Origin: Mantis religiosa | Taxonomy: Eukaryota; Arthropoda; Insecta; Mantodea; Mantidae | Reading direction: 5' to 3' | Assembly: GCA_030765055.1 (NCBI GenBank) | Contig: CM060947.1 | Coordinates: forward strand, 221,871,795 to 221,935,794 | DNA length: 64,000 bases | Shown: positions 46,251-57,942 of the stretch, piece after piece | Numbering within the stretch: position 1 is the first letter of the stretch | Layout: each line of letters begins with the position of its first letter | Position numbers and translations under genes: made by a program | Notes under the pieces: generated by a model | Databases searched by the model: none | Seen by the model: the letters and a program-made list of their open reading frames with translations, nothing else | Told to the model about the DNA's origin: nothing

Positions 46251-47663
46251 CACTCCTGGAAATGGAAATAAGAACACATTGACGCCGGTGTGTCAGACCC
46301 ACCATTCTTGCTCCGGACACTGCGAGAGGGCTGTACAAGCAATGATCACCCGCACGGCACAGCGGACACACCAGGGACCGCGGTGTTGGCCGCTAGCTGC
46401 GCAGCGTTTGGACACCGCCGCCGTCAGTGTCAGCCAGTTTTCCGGGGCATACGGAGCTCCATCGCAGTCTTTAACACTAGTAGCATGCGGCGACAGCGTG
46501 GACGTGAACCGTATGTGCAGTTGACGGACTTTGAGCGAGGGCGTATTGTGGGCATGCGGGAGGCCGGGTGGACGTACCGCCGAATTGCTCAACACGTGGG
46601 GCGTGAGGTCTCCACAGTACATCGATGTTGTCGCCAGTGGTCGGGGGAAGGTGCACGTGCCCGTTGACCTGGGATCGGACCACAGCGACGCACGGATGCA
46701 CGCCAAGACCGTCGGATCTTACGCAGTGCCGTAGGGGACCGCACCACCACTTCCCAGCAAATTAGGGACACTGTTGCTCCTGGGGTATCGGCGAGGACCA
46801 TTCGCAACCGTCTCCAAGAAGCTGGGCTACGGTCCCGCGCACCGTTAGGCCGTCTTCCGCTCACGCCCCAACATCGTGCAGCCCGCCTCCAGTGGTGTCG
46901 CGACAGGCGTGAATGGAGGGACGAACGGAGACGTGTCGTCTTCAGCGATGAGAGTCGCTTCTGCCTTGGTGCCAATGATGGTCGTATGCGTGTTTGGCGC
47001 CGTGCAGGTGAGCGCCACAATCAGGACTGCATACGACCGAGGAACACAGGGCCAACACCCGGCATCATGGTGTGGGGAGCGATCTCCTATACTGGCCGTA
47101 CACCTCTGGTGATCGTCGAGGGGACACTGAATAGTTCACGGTACATCCAAACCGTCATCGAACCCATCGTTCTACCATTCCTAGACCGGCAAGGGAACTT
47201 GCTGTTCCAACAGGACAATGTACGTCCGCATGTATCCCGTGCCACCCAACGTGCTCTAGAAGGTGTAAGTCAAATACCCTGGCCAGCAAGATCTCCGGAT
47301 CTGTGCCCCATTGAGCATGTTTGGGACTGGATGAAAGGTCGTCTCACGCGGTCTGCACGTCCAGAACGAACGCGGCTCCGACTGAGGCGCCAGCTGGAAA
47401 TGGCATGGCAAGCCGTTCTACAGGACTACATCCAGCATCTCTACGATCGTCTCCATGGGAGAATAGCAGCCTGAATTGCTGCGAAAGGTGGGATATACAC
47501 GGTACTAGTGCCGACATTGTGCATGCTCTGTTGCGTGTGTCCATGTGCCTATGGTTCTGTCAGTGTGATCATGTGATGTATCTGACCCCAGGAATGTGTC
47601 AATAAAGTTTCCCCTTCCTGGGACAATGAATTCACGGTGTTCTTATTTCAATTTCCAGGAGTG
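46251..47663 (+). mobile_element. Tc1-like transposon, complete and young
   Basis: Terminal inverted repeats of 27 bp (46251-46277 and 47637-47663, starting cactcctggaaatggaaata) differ at one position. TA lies on both sides (46249-46250 and 47664-47665). Length is 1413 bp. GC content is well above that of the flanks. A single transposase gene fills the centre. I recall closely similar elements from many arthropods, which would fit horizontal spread; this needs a search. Confidence 0.97.
46485..47474 (+). pseudogene. Tc1-like transposase with one premature stop
   Basis: 330 codons from the ATG at 46485 to the TGA at 47472-47474, interrupted only by TGA at 46665-46667 (codon 61). The expected residue there is Arg (CGA), so a CpG to TpG change explains it. 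Domains: first helix-turn-helix, residues about 10-60 (TDFERGRIVGMREAGWTYRR); second, about 75-120 (ARTIRNRLQEAGL). Then the DDE core: Asp155 in VFSDESRF, Asp244 in QQDNVRPH, Glu277 in SPDLCPIEH. There are 32 residues between the second Asp and the Glu, against 34 in the classical Tc1 arrangement. No frameshift was found. It would cut and paste the element in the nucleus if the stop were absent or read through. Confidence 0.95.
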
Positions 47664-47999
47664 TATTTATTATTTCAAAGCTTTTCACAAAGTATCATGA
47701 CAGATTTTGTGGAAGGTTTTAAATAGTAGAGGCATACTACTACAACTAATTGAAGTTATAAAAGTATGTATGCTTATACAAAAATAAAATCAAAGGATAA
47801 CCAGTGATAATTAATGATGGTGTAATACACATTTCTATATTGAGGAAAGAGTAACAATTTGATCAAATATAGTTAATGGAGGGATTACTGTTTCCGGAGT
47901 AAAATTGAAAACTATGTTATATGTGATGATCATATACTAATGGCTACAAATGAAAATAAGCTGCAGAAAGTGCTAAACTGTTGAAGCAATTAAAAGATG

Positions 48000-49378
48000 A
48001 GCAAAGGAGTTCCGCGTTGGTGGCACAGTTTGAAACAAATAATGATTAGCGCAGGTTAAAGCAATCAGATTTCTCTCAGGGTATGCGTGGGTATGTATGG
48101 GCAGGATGGTTCTAATGACACTGGAATGCCCGTTTCAAACTAGTTTAATGACTGCTACTTTTTATCATTTCATCAAACTCGATGTTGCCGACCAAGGGTT
48201 ACCAATATATCACTGTTTAGAGTTACTATATGTGAAATGCTTATTACTCGATAAAACTTAATTCGTTCATGTATGTATGAACCGACAAATATCTTCTCTC
48301 ATCGCTTCTGGTCTGCCATCAACCAAGACAGGAGCGATGACTTTCTTAATTGGCTCCAAGCCACCAACTGTCTTTCTTCACACTATGCACAGCTGTGCGT
48401 GAGTGTGTAACTTTCACTTTTGAAGCACTCCTTCGGCACAAAGAGTCCATTTGTGACTCTTTTGCCCATTGTGATTATTAGTCTCGGTGATGCCATTATT
48501 AAGGGTCCGAAGAATACCTATTCAAACAGAATCAAGTGTTACCCATTCAGAATTCTGTTTCTCCCATGTCTTTTGTTACACGACTCAACCACCTGCCCCT
48601 GCACGTTAATGCGTTTCACAAAGATACATGATTTCCTTGAAATCTATCACGATTCTTTACTTATTGCAATACTTTAATTTCGGTATCACTTTTTGAATAA
48701 AATTGCTATTGAATATGGCATGAAAATATCAGCAAATTAATCCAAAACTAGGGTTTTAGAGGGATGAACTCAGTTGGATCAAAAATATTGTTAGACCAAA
48801 AGAAGAGAGCTTCGATAGTTGTGATGTATTTCAGCTGGGAGCGAAGCCTGAAGTGCATCTGACGTTAGGCAAGAAAACAAGTTGCGTATATGAAAGGCGC
48901 TGTGAGTACAGAATCTGAAGGTTCACTTAGGTGCACTCGATGACAATAATGTTGCTGCTACGTACCAAATTGGAACTGTTAAACTTACAATGTGACAATT
49001 TATTTTAGTACACATATACACACAAGAAAGACTTGGCTGATTTTTACAAGAATGTCCCACAAACCAGATTTCCGAGGTTGTATTCACTTGCCGCTCGGAC
49101 ATTGTGTATGTTTGGCTCGACATATGTTTGTGAACATTTTTTCTGCTATGAAATTAGTGAAGTTTAAACCCCGAAATACCTTGTCGGTACACAATCTAAC
49201 ATGCAGCGTTAGATTACAAATTTCCCATACATTTCGTCCTGACATTGATCAACTAGTTAGAAAAAACGAAACAGAATATGTCAAAAATGTCCACTGTTTT
49301 GAGTGGGCCTCCTCTAATTTGCAGAGAAAATTACTTTAAGTTTTACGTTATTTACTTTATAACATGCTTGACCTTCAG
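48000..49378. other. Unannotated region
   Basis: No gene or repeat recognised. The frame at 48420-48677 and the overlapping frames near 49000-49339 have no motif. Confidence 0.5.
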
Positions 49379-49548
49379 ATTTTTTTTAATTTAAATCCTC
49401 CAACGTTAAGTCATCGGACGATGAATGAAGTTGGTGAAATGATTCTCAAATGAGTCCGGGGTCCATGGAGCTTAGAACTATCCCACATTCGTCTTTCAGG
49501 ATAAGGGAAAACCACGGAAACACCTTATCCAGGTAACTCACCCTAACC
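49379..49548 (-). mobile_element. SINE family alpha, copy 7 (5'-truncated)
   Basis: Body and tail of family alpha (tcctccaacgttaagtcatc, then gataagggaaaaccacggaa). It stops at ctcaccctaacc before the B box. The flank continues into an unrelated sequence. Confidence 0.88.
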
Positions 49549-49609
49549 TACCTTTCGTTCGGGAGCAGATTTGACGGTTAGAGCTTGCGGAGCTGACGTC
49601 ACAGCGCCA

Positions 49610-50175
49610 CCACCTGTCTTCCCTTGTGTTGGACACTGCAATAGCAGAGCAAGTATCATACTTCAGATATTTAGGATGCAATGTCTCGTGCCAGCGAGTA
49701 ACATGTAATGTAGAATATAAATAACTATATATCAGGCAATTTAACAGAAACATTAAAAATAAAGTACGTAAAAACTCCATAGTAAAATTGTGCAAATCGA
49801 TTGCAGTACCAGCTCTGTTGTAAGGATCAGAAACATTGATATTAACATAAATAAATAGTACTAGAATGCAGACATCAGAGATGAAATTTGTAAGAGCAAT
49901 ACCTGCGTACACTAAAAAGCCAAAAAGGAAAAATGGGGTTAAGATATTAGGAAATAATTATAATTAGAAGAAATAAATAAAGAATGTTATTGATAACAAC
50001 AGATATCAATGTTAAAAACGTGTTCAAAAATGAATAGTAACAGAATACCTAAAATACCCATAAACAATAAATCCAAAGATAGAAGAAACCAGGGAAGATC
50101 GAAGAAAAGATGGGCAGAGCAAATTGGAGGTGGAACGGATTGAAAACTCCAAGCTGTGAAGGAGAAAAACAAGTG
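49610..50175 (+). pseudogene. RTE-like LINE, C-terminal fragment
   Basis: The plus strand reads SYFRYLGCNVS, then IKNKVRKNSIVKLCKSIAVP, ALL.GSETL, RMQTSEMKFVRA and, after frame changes, KDRRNQGRSKKRWAEQI. This is the usual order after a LINE reverse transcriptase: F.YLG..., K...Y....P.LLYGSE.W, ...(T)AEM(K)FLRR and a basic GR..KRW.... end. Several stops and frameshifts. Probably the same superfamily as the remnant at 45944, but not continuous with it. Confidence 0.65.
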
Positions 50176-52701
50176 GAAATCAATGTGTTCGTTGGAATTT
50201 CTGCATACAGCCTCCGAGCTTATATATGACTAATTTGTAAAAGATTTGCCTCGTGTACTTCACTGATACCTTATTCCATTGAATGTATCTGAAAAATGGC
50301 TGTAGCAATTTCGATTAATGTAACATATATTACATATATTTACATATACATTAAAAGTATATACTGAATTTTCTGGATAGAGATTCTGAAGTCCTCTTCA
50401 ATCAAAAGATATGTAGGTAGGTGTATAACTAATAAACGTTAAGCAATAGACGAAAACTTACTCTAAAATAAGTGTATAGCCCTTTCAAGCAATTAGAATT
50501 TATTTTAAGTAACTTTATGTGCTATGGAGCTATTTAAAACATCCGTTATTGATGTACCGCATTTTCTTAATACTTTGCCTTTGTTTCTGTAATGCCGAGG
50601 TAAGAATATGAAATTCCAAGTCCAGCATTTTAGTTCCAGTTCCTAAACATTTGACCAACTTCATTTATAACGAAGTTTGTAATGTCATTATTTATGGAAA
50701 TATGTATCTCAATTTTAATTAAGTATTTAATTATATTATATTTCATAGAACTGCTTGTGTCCCCACTCCAAGCATTACAGAGCTTAAATAACAGTCAGAT
50801 ATTTCTCTACTACGTTGTCAGGATCCTTCTCAGAAAGATGAAGCCTAATGTTGTTTTTCATACTCCTTTTTTTAAGTGGAGGAAAATTCCAATTATGGAC
50901 TTACCACGACTGTACTGGAATGGCACAGCCAGGAGTGCGAGCTTCACCCTAAGGTACTACTCGCTAAAAAACCTCCACTGGAGATTAGTTAGGAGAGGAA
51001 TTCCGGCAGTACCGATAAATGCACAGAGGTGAGAATTCTTGCTAGGACATAAGCATGGCCGAGGCCCTAAATATGCCCTTGCGGGTTCAAGGTGAAGGTG
51101 AAGGATTCAAGGTGAAGGATGTGTTAAGGTGTAGTGTCGTTTCCTGTAGGAAACGCGGTCTTAACCTAGTAATTGCGTCCTCAAATACAGGAGAAGTCTT
51201 GTGTTTTGCTACTTTGAATTAGTGTAGTAAGTGTAGCCATTACTTTGTAATTATTATTTAATGGTTCATCCTAAAGCGATTAGAGTGTATCATTAGTGTT
51301 GGTAGAGATCACCAAAAGAGCGTTAGTCAATCGATATCTTTTATATTTCATGCAAGTATATGTTACAAATGGCAGTTTGTACTTGTCAGTGGTATTCCTA
51401 AGCTTTAGCTGCGTCTGATTTGGGTTTAATTCTAATGTGAAATCGTGGACAAGATTGAGATGCCAATGTCGTATGAGTTTGGAGGGAGAGGAATGACCCC
51501 TCCCTCCTGAGTCGCCTTGACTAAGAGCAAGGACTTTGTGGACTGCCAATTGTCTGGATGTGGTGTATAGTTATGGGTAATTCTTACTACTTCTATGAAA
51601 GTCTTACGAGTGTGTTTAGATACTCTTGGATGTCAATTTCTGGATTACACTCAGCTCCCCATTATAAATTTATTTGCATTTTTATCGTCACACACACAAA
51701 GCCCACACAATAGCCCTGCGTCACTGCTTCGATCCAACTAACTTCACGGATTTTGCTTCTCGCGATTTTTATGGATACCAGACTTAGAAGATATACGATT
51801 ACACTCATCGAGAAGAATTTGTAGTACTGTATTCTCCTAACTCAAGAACATTATTTTTTCCTCAAAACTTATTCACAACTGGAAATCGTGCACTGAATAC
51901 TTATTAATTTTCTAAGAGTGTCCCATAGCTTAAAAAGGAGCACTGCTGTTATCTTACTATAATGATATAGTTTCTTCTGATTTAAATGGAAACCAGAAAT
52001 ATGCCACAATCGAACTTACATGAGAAGGGCATCAATACGGGAATTTCACCAGAAATACCCCTGAAAAAAAATATTTAGTCTAGAGAATTGTCCGTGAGTG
52101 CAGTAGTGTACGCATATTTGTGAAAAAAATCCAAAATAAATGCTCCGATTAATACCTACCAAATTTGGTATCTCAGTCTAGCGTATTTCTAAAATATATC
52201 ATAAATATTTTCAGTAATTTCTTCCATTGAAAACTAATCATTTAATGTTAACATTTATCGAAATTCTTAGTTTTTTGAAAAAATGGCTAAAACGCTGAAG
52301 TCTAAGCCTCTGAAGTCCTCTTCATTCTGAAAGAGTTTTGTATAAGTGGTAAACTACGAGACTTATATATCTTACTACATAAAATTGTGCATGTGAGTGA
52401 GTGTGAGTGTGTGGTGTTTTAGGGCCCGTCGACAACAAGGTCATTTGGGCCAAAATTGATTCAATATCTGTCTTGATTGCACCCTTTATATCTACAAGAT
52501 AAAGGAGAGCTTTGTTTGAGTTCCCTTATTTTCAAAATATATTTTTCAATGTTATGGAGAACCCATCACTTTAATTTAACTCTAACCATTTCTCTACACT
52601 TTGACCTGTTTAGCTCTACCATCTGCTCCTTTATCCTTTCAGTAGCTACAGCCACAGTTTGTTGATTAGGTTTGTAAGTACTGCAGCCCCCTTGCAATCC
52701 T
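50176..52701. other. Unannotated region with a doubtful exon
   Basis: The frame at 50682-51032 could include an exon from about 50822 (after ttgtcag) to 51025 (before gtgaga). Its residues (IMDLPRLYWNGTARSASF) were not recognised. A short ggtgaag tandem motif lies at 51090-51120. Otherwise nothing. Confidence 0.3.
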
Positions 52702-52708
52702 GGTTTGC

Positions 52709-53016
52709 AACAATATGATCATTGGAGTTTAAGGCCGAGTATAAATGGAACAAATAAAAAAACTTGTAATGTTGGTATAAGTCAATTGGATGGTATTAAT
52801 AATACTTATTTGGGACACAACTTCTAAACTGTTTGGTTTAGTGAGAATATGTATGATTTTAAAACATGACGAAAGGGAGTATACCATGTTTCGTATACTA
52901 AGAACATTTATTTACGCAGTTCGGGAAGTAAATTGTTTGTATGTTGTAGCTTATTTGGTCAGCCAAAGCCTACTTCACGATTTAGTCCATATAGTTGACA
53001 AATATCTATTAGTCAT
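52709..53016. repeat. Dispersed duplicated block with SINE delta 3' end
   Basis: 52709-52764 is the 3' end of SINE family delta (gtataaatggaacaaataaa). The homology with 57640-57942 continues beyond the tail for another 250 bp at roughly 85% identity (for example aaacatgacgaaagggag). Confidence 0.85.
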
Positions 53017-53020
53017 AAAG

Positions 53021-53328
53021 TCATAAAGAATTTATATAATACTGCTTTCAGCCTTTTTGGAGCTACATTCTCTACGTTCACGTTTTTAACTTTTTGAGGT
53101 GACGACGAAATGAATTGATGAGTTCAATTTAATATATTTAGTGGAGTGGATTTTGTGTAAAATCTTCATGGAATGGCTATTTTACGTTCTCTATGGTGTA
53201 CATAGCACACAGTAAATAATAAATTTGGTATTTAAGTTCGTCTTTCAAGTATGAGACACGAAAATTTCCCAGAATATTTCCTTTAAAAGGAAAGCTTTTA
53301 TTTCTATATTTTCTTTAATATAATTAAG
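53021..53328. repeat. Dispersed duplicated block, copy 2
   Basis: Nearly identical to 45517-45828. It directly adjoins the preceding duplicated block, giving a mosaic of two unrelated repeats with a 4-bp gap. Confidence 0.9.
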
Positions 53329-55155
53329 AAGTTGTGCATGTAACTAATTTACATGAATTTATGATACATGCATTTCTTCTTGAGGTTTCCCTGTTACTGC
53401 TTTGAATTTTATAATAATTATATTTTTTCACAATTGGAAAGTTGGTATTGGTATTTGACCTTCTTTGTCACCCAAATATATGCAATTTAATTTAATCACA
53501 TAGTGACCCGCTTCTAAAGTTTTGGCCTACCTTTATTAACATGAAGTAGATAAAAGCATGTGACTTAAGAATAGAGTGATTAAAGTAAGTATTGTGAGTA
53601 CAACTCAAATTAGATTGTTTTTTATTTCGCATCTGCAATCGAGTGTATATTTAAGCTTCCGGAAGAAATTTATTAGAAGACTAAAAGAATTGTAGCTATA
53701 CATCAAATAGTTCCTGAGAAAACGAGGAATTTATATGTCTGTTTTAAGACATTGGCAGTAGGGCTTTACTGAATAGGGATTTAAAAGAATTTGAAAGAAA
53801 TTAAAGAATGCTTGCCAAGATTGATTTGCATAACGATCCATGAATGTATGTTAAGTAATGAGTTTAGAGCTCCAAAATTAGAGTGCTTTGGTTATACTGA
53901 AGGAAAGAAATTTAATTTTTAACCAGCTCGGTCATGTGTTCCAAACAGTAAGGTATTTTCCTTTTAACATAAAAATGGAGTTATTTCTTCTTCAAAATAT
54001 TTTATTACAGATCTTCTTTTCAAATCCATGCAGGCTTTATTGCATAAACAAAGGTGGGATACTCTTAACACGGAACGTACTCAATCCTTCATACATTCTT
54101 AGTCATGAAAATGTAAAGAAGGATCAATGTCTAAAATGACCATTATGTACAAATGTCAAACAATTTCGTTAGGGGTTAAGTCACGGTAGTTTTATAGTCA
54201 TAACAAAATCAAAGTTCTTGCCCAGCTATACCCAACCTCCAAAACAAAACAAAACAAACGTTTTCAAATAATTTGATGCCTTGCAGTTACGTGCTAGTTC
54301 ATATCCTTGCACAAACATTATTCTTATGCATTCTTAATCCTCTTCTTGATGGGAATCGGGATAAACATTAGCAGAACTTGTTCTATTGGTAATTTACTTG
54401 AAGTACATAAAAAAATTGGTTGTACAGTAGGTTTAAAGCGATGTTTAACTTTATCTGCAAAGTTCCTAAGTGACGTAATTCTCATTCCATGAGCATGATA
54501 TGGAAAAGACGATTCATTTATTGCTTGTTATAAAAATTAGTATTTCAAAGTTCATAATATAAGGAGGAATATCTTGCAAGTGCATCATATCTTTGTCAAT
54601 GAACAATAAAATTAAACTTTGTCTAGTCTTTTGGTTTACCATTGACAAATATCTCATCCACAACGAAGAGGACACTTGAAAACATTCTCATTAATTCAAA
54701 GTACTTGTTCATTTAACATGAACATATTTTAAAATATGGTATTTTGAAAGAATCTCTAAAGCCTCCTTGAAAATGAGAGTGAGGAGATTATTTTGAAAGG
54801 CTTAACGTGGAACTCTTGGAAAATGCTTATTTTCAATAAAAGGTTAAATGTTAACTGACTTTTTGTTTTTAGCTAAGCTTTTTACAAACAGATAGGCAAA
54901 TAAACAAACGCCTACACACAAATATTTGTTTCCAAAACTACTTCTTTTGGGTTCAGTGGGTATCAAAGTACTTATTTCTGTTGAAATTTTGTTATAACCT
55001 TTTGGGTGGAATATATTAGTTCCTTTACTTATTATACGCAATAGAGAATGTAAAATTGAAAATTGAGCCACCAAATTAAATATACTTTATCTTTGAACTT
55101 CCCATATTGTTTTCGAGTGGGGTTCCATGCAACCCATGTAAGGTTATATGGGATA
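53329..55155. other. Unannotated AT-rich region
   Basis: The frame at 53888-54139 and others are short and motif-free. No repeats recognised. Confidence 0.5.
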
Positions 55156-55157
55156 TA

Positions 55158-55993
55158 CGAGGCCTGTCCGTAAAATGAGGTCTCCAAGGCACTGGAGCGA
55201 TGAGGAACGCTAATACGCGAAATCCGGCAACACTGGCGTGTAGCTTGATTCACCTTCAAATTTCCACCTCAGCGAACCCGTTGCGACAATTAGTCTGGGC
55301 TGGGCAGCCGTTTGCGATGGAGCTTCCTATCACCTCCGCTGTCAAGTGCGAGTTGCGTGCACAGATCATTTTCAACTCATCGTCAGTTATACGAAGTTTA
55401 TGGGCTGCAGTGTAAGGACGTCAAAAACGTGCGAAAGTGGGTCAGAGAGTTCAAAGACGGACGTACAGACGTCCATGACGAACAGCGTTCTGGTCGGCCT
55501 TCCGTTTCAGCCGAAACAATTGCAAAAGTGGAGCAAGAAATGCTTAAAGATCGGTGTGTGACAGTTCGCGAGCTATGTGAACTTATCCCTGAAGTCAGTA
55601 AGACTACTATTGACAATATTTTGAACGAACAGTTGCATTATCGCAAGGTGGGCCCCAAAATGCTCTCCTGGCCCAGTTCGGAAGGGACATCCTCACACAT
55701 CTCCCCATCATCTGTTTCCCGAGTTGAAGTCACACCTGGGTGGGACACATTTCCAGACCGACGATGATTTGAAAAACGAGGTTGAGCGCTACCTGCGCAA
55801 CTTGGCGGGAGAGTGCTATGACAAGGCTATACAAAAACTGTCACAGCGCATGCAAAAGTGCATTGATCGCAATGGTGATTACGTTGAAAAATAGCTGTAA
55901 GTTCCGCCTTTCCATCAATTTAACATTAATTGACAGTAAATATGTTTTCTGTATTAAATGAAATTGGAAATCATATTTTACGCACATGCCCCG
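55158..55993 (+). mobile_element. Mariner family C, internally deleted
   Basis: Terminal inverted repeats 55156-55187 (tacgaggcctgtccgtaaaa) and 55964-55995 (inverse of tacggggcatgtgcgtaaaa) match at 25 of 32 positions and include the TA target. At 836 bp it lacks about a third of a mariner. The transposase is on the plus strand. Confidence 0.92.
55317..55894 (+). pseudogene. Mariner transposase with catalytic core deleted (family C)
   Basis: It starts MELPITSAVKCELRAQI, shifts frame, then continues HRQLYEVYG, RKWVREFKDGRTDVHDEQRS and, through the second helix-turn-helix, VRELCELIPEVSKTTIDNIL. Near 55670-55760 the text jumps to a C-terminal piece containing LKNEVERYLRNLAGECYDKA and GDYVEK before the TAG at 55892-55894. 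The whole DD34D catalytic region is missing. The DNA-binding domain is nearly intact, the opposite of family B copies 1 and 2. Confidence 0.9.
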
Positions 55994-55995
55994 TA

Positions 55996-57429
55996 GAACT
56001 TGTAAACTTGCACTTGATTATGGCTACCATTTCTAAGTGAAGGGCGTGGAGTAAAGGAACTACAGGACGCCACAGGCCGCAGGTACAGAGGCCACAGAAT
56101 TGCCTGAAATATCCTAAAACTTCTAGTATAGAAAACCCTTTCCAGGGTTGAACCTATATATGTAGAGCGATGAAAGTTCTGTCTACTAGCAGTCCTCCAA
56201 TGTTCACGGGAAGCACACTTTCCTTTGAGCTACGATCCGCATTATATTTACGCCACAACCAAACTTCTAAACATAACTTCCTTCGGAAGGGAAGTGTAGC
56301 CGGTAGTACCGTTTCGTAAATTTTTGGATGTAGAGAACCTCGGGCCTTACATATAGGTTCTGAGCAAAACTAAGCGGCCTTTTCCACCCATTGTGCAAAT
56401 GGGTTGCTGAGAAGTAGATCAGTTGGAAGGAATACCTTCCTGCATAAAGCTACTGATGCATTCCAATCTGCAGGAAATTTCTTGTAGTTCATATCGGTAT
56501 GTTCACTTTCGGTATGCTGTGCTGTAAGATTAAAAAGCACACGAAAAGCAGCTAACCAATCAAACGTCAACCAGTTATTAAATAAACTGTAATTGGTGTC
56601 AACGAAAAGGGAAATATTTTAATATCTCTTTGAGAAACTGTCTATCAGACCCTGCACACTATCATGTAGTCGTACACAACCTGCAATTGGTCTGGAATAA
56701 TAGTAGGTCATCTCTTTACGGATTAATTTTATTGCTGGGGACTAGTATCTATTTGAGTTGTCCTGAACAAATTAGAGTTAGTAAACAAATCGATTCGAAA
56801 CCAAATTAAATTGGATTGTTTCCCTAACAAAAAGTACAGTAACGACAGGAAAACGATTAATCAAATAAACCTAACAGTAATTGCAGGCCTTCTAATGAAC
56901 TTGATCCCAATGGCCCAAAGAAGGCTATGATCAGTTTGCCCCTATGTTTATACGCACCATTTTAGCACTCCGATTTTGGGATTCTACCCCAAACTATTTC
57001 AGCTATTAAATATGGAGCCTGAGCATGCGAGTGGTTATGATTTAAATATTATTATAAGTAAATGTAAACCAACTTTTCTTTTGTTTAAGGACATTTTAAT
57101 TGTAAAATGAAACTGAAGGAAAAACAGATAGCGAACATGTTTAGCGAAACAAATTCCGTGTAATCCCAAATTAATAAATATTGATTCAGATATTATTTAT
57201 TTTCCATACAAATGTATTGTCCCATACAGTAATTCCCTTGGTAATGTAAAATACTCAATAACATAATGTGTTATTAAATTATAGACGTGCCAATATAATT
57301 TCGTGCAGAGTTTTAACCTACTGGTTGTCACGGAAACAAGTGGGTTTAGAGAATTTTATTAACCTACTGGTCCTAGCAACCATGGAACTAATTTAAAACA
57401 TACCTTCAAATGTCTAATAAAGTTGTAAT
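55996..57429. other. Unannotated region with a duplicated motif
   Basis: ttaacctactggt occurs at 57313 and 57358. The first is followed by gttgtcacggaaac (57324-57337), one mismatch from an X-box; the second by tcctagcaaccatggaac, a partial X-box. Otherwise nothing recognised. Confidence 0.4.
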
Positions 57430-57697
57430 GGCTGGTCCCGTAGCTCATTCGGTAGAGGCCATGCTAGGGGTCCCGGGTTTGATTCCCGACAGGGGGAGGG
57501 ATTTTTCTCCGACCAAGATAATTTCTCATCTTCCCCAGAGTCTGGAAGTATGAATGACAGTGGGAATGTGTGCGTGATCTAATGATTAAAACCCATCGAA
57601 CGCGAGCTAACACCTTCGATATGTTCCAAAGGAGAACGGCTGCCGATATGACCATTGAGGTTAAAGGCGGGGTATAAATGGAACAAATAAAAAAACT
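57430..57697 (+). mobile_element. tRNA-derived SINE, family delta
   Basis: Head with A box gtagctcattcggtagagg and B box gggtttgattcccg, then a 170-bp body and an A-rich tail (aacaaataaaaaaac). The 3' end recurs at 52709-52764. The tRNA-like part lacks acceptor-stem pairing. Confidence 0.85.
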
Positions 57698-57942
57698 TGT
57701 AATGTTAGTATAAGTCATTTGGATACCTTTAATAATATTTATCTTGAACAAAATCTCTAAAACATTTGTTTTAGTGAGAAAATGGCTGATTTTGAAACAT
57801 GACGAAAGGGAGCATACTATATTTCGTATATTAAGGACATTTATTTTTTCAAATTAGGAAGTAAATTGTTTATAAGGTTTAGCTTATTTGGTCGGCCAAA
57901 GCCAACTTAACGATTTAGTTTATATGGTTGACAAATATAGCA
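57698..57942. repeat. Duplicated block following SINE delta
   Basis: Partner of 52765-53016, about 85% identical, ending ttgacaaatat in both. Unknown nature. Confidence 0.8.

Larger units (their letters stand above)
45944..47995 (+). pseudogene. RTE-like reverse transcriptase remnant split by a Tc1 element
   Basis: Before the Tc1 insertion the plus strand reads HEWKIVEVM, FKKGERK and, in other frames, LLQEQTAFRRE-like pieces: the early reverse transcriptase motifs (EWK...I.P.FKKG., EEQ.GFR). After the insertion come FIISKLFTKYHDRF and then, near 47920-47970, ICDDHILMATNENKLQKVLN. That is the catalytic YADD box degraded to CDDH, followed by the usual MA.NE..LQ. Many stops and frameshifts. It predates the Tc1 insertion at 46251-47663. 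Confidence 0.7.

Noticed and set aside
46290..46667. Separate N-terminal gene upstream of the Tc1 transposase
   Set aside because: It is in the same frame as the downstream part and is divided from it only by one TGA; residues before the ATG at 46485 are untranslated element sequence read through.
50822..51027. Candidate exon between ttgtcag and gtgaga
   Set aside because: Splice sites are plausible, but the peptide is unrecognised and no neighbouring exon was found.
57430..57500. Possible tRNA gene
   Set aside because: Same reason: a tRNA-like head of a SINE whose 3' end recurs at 52709.
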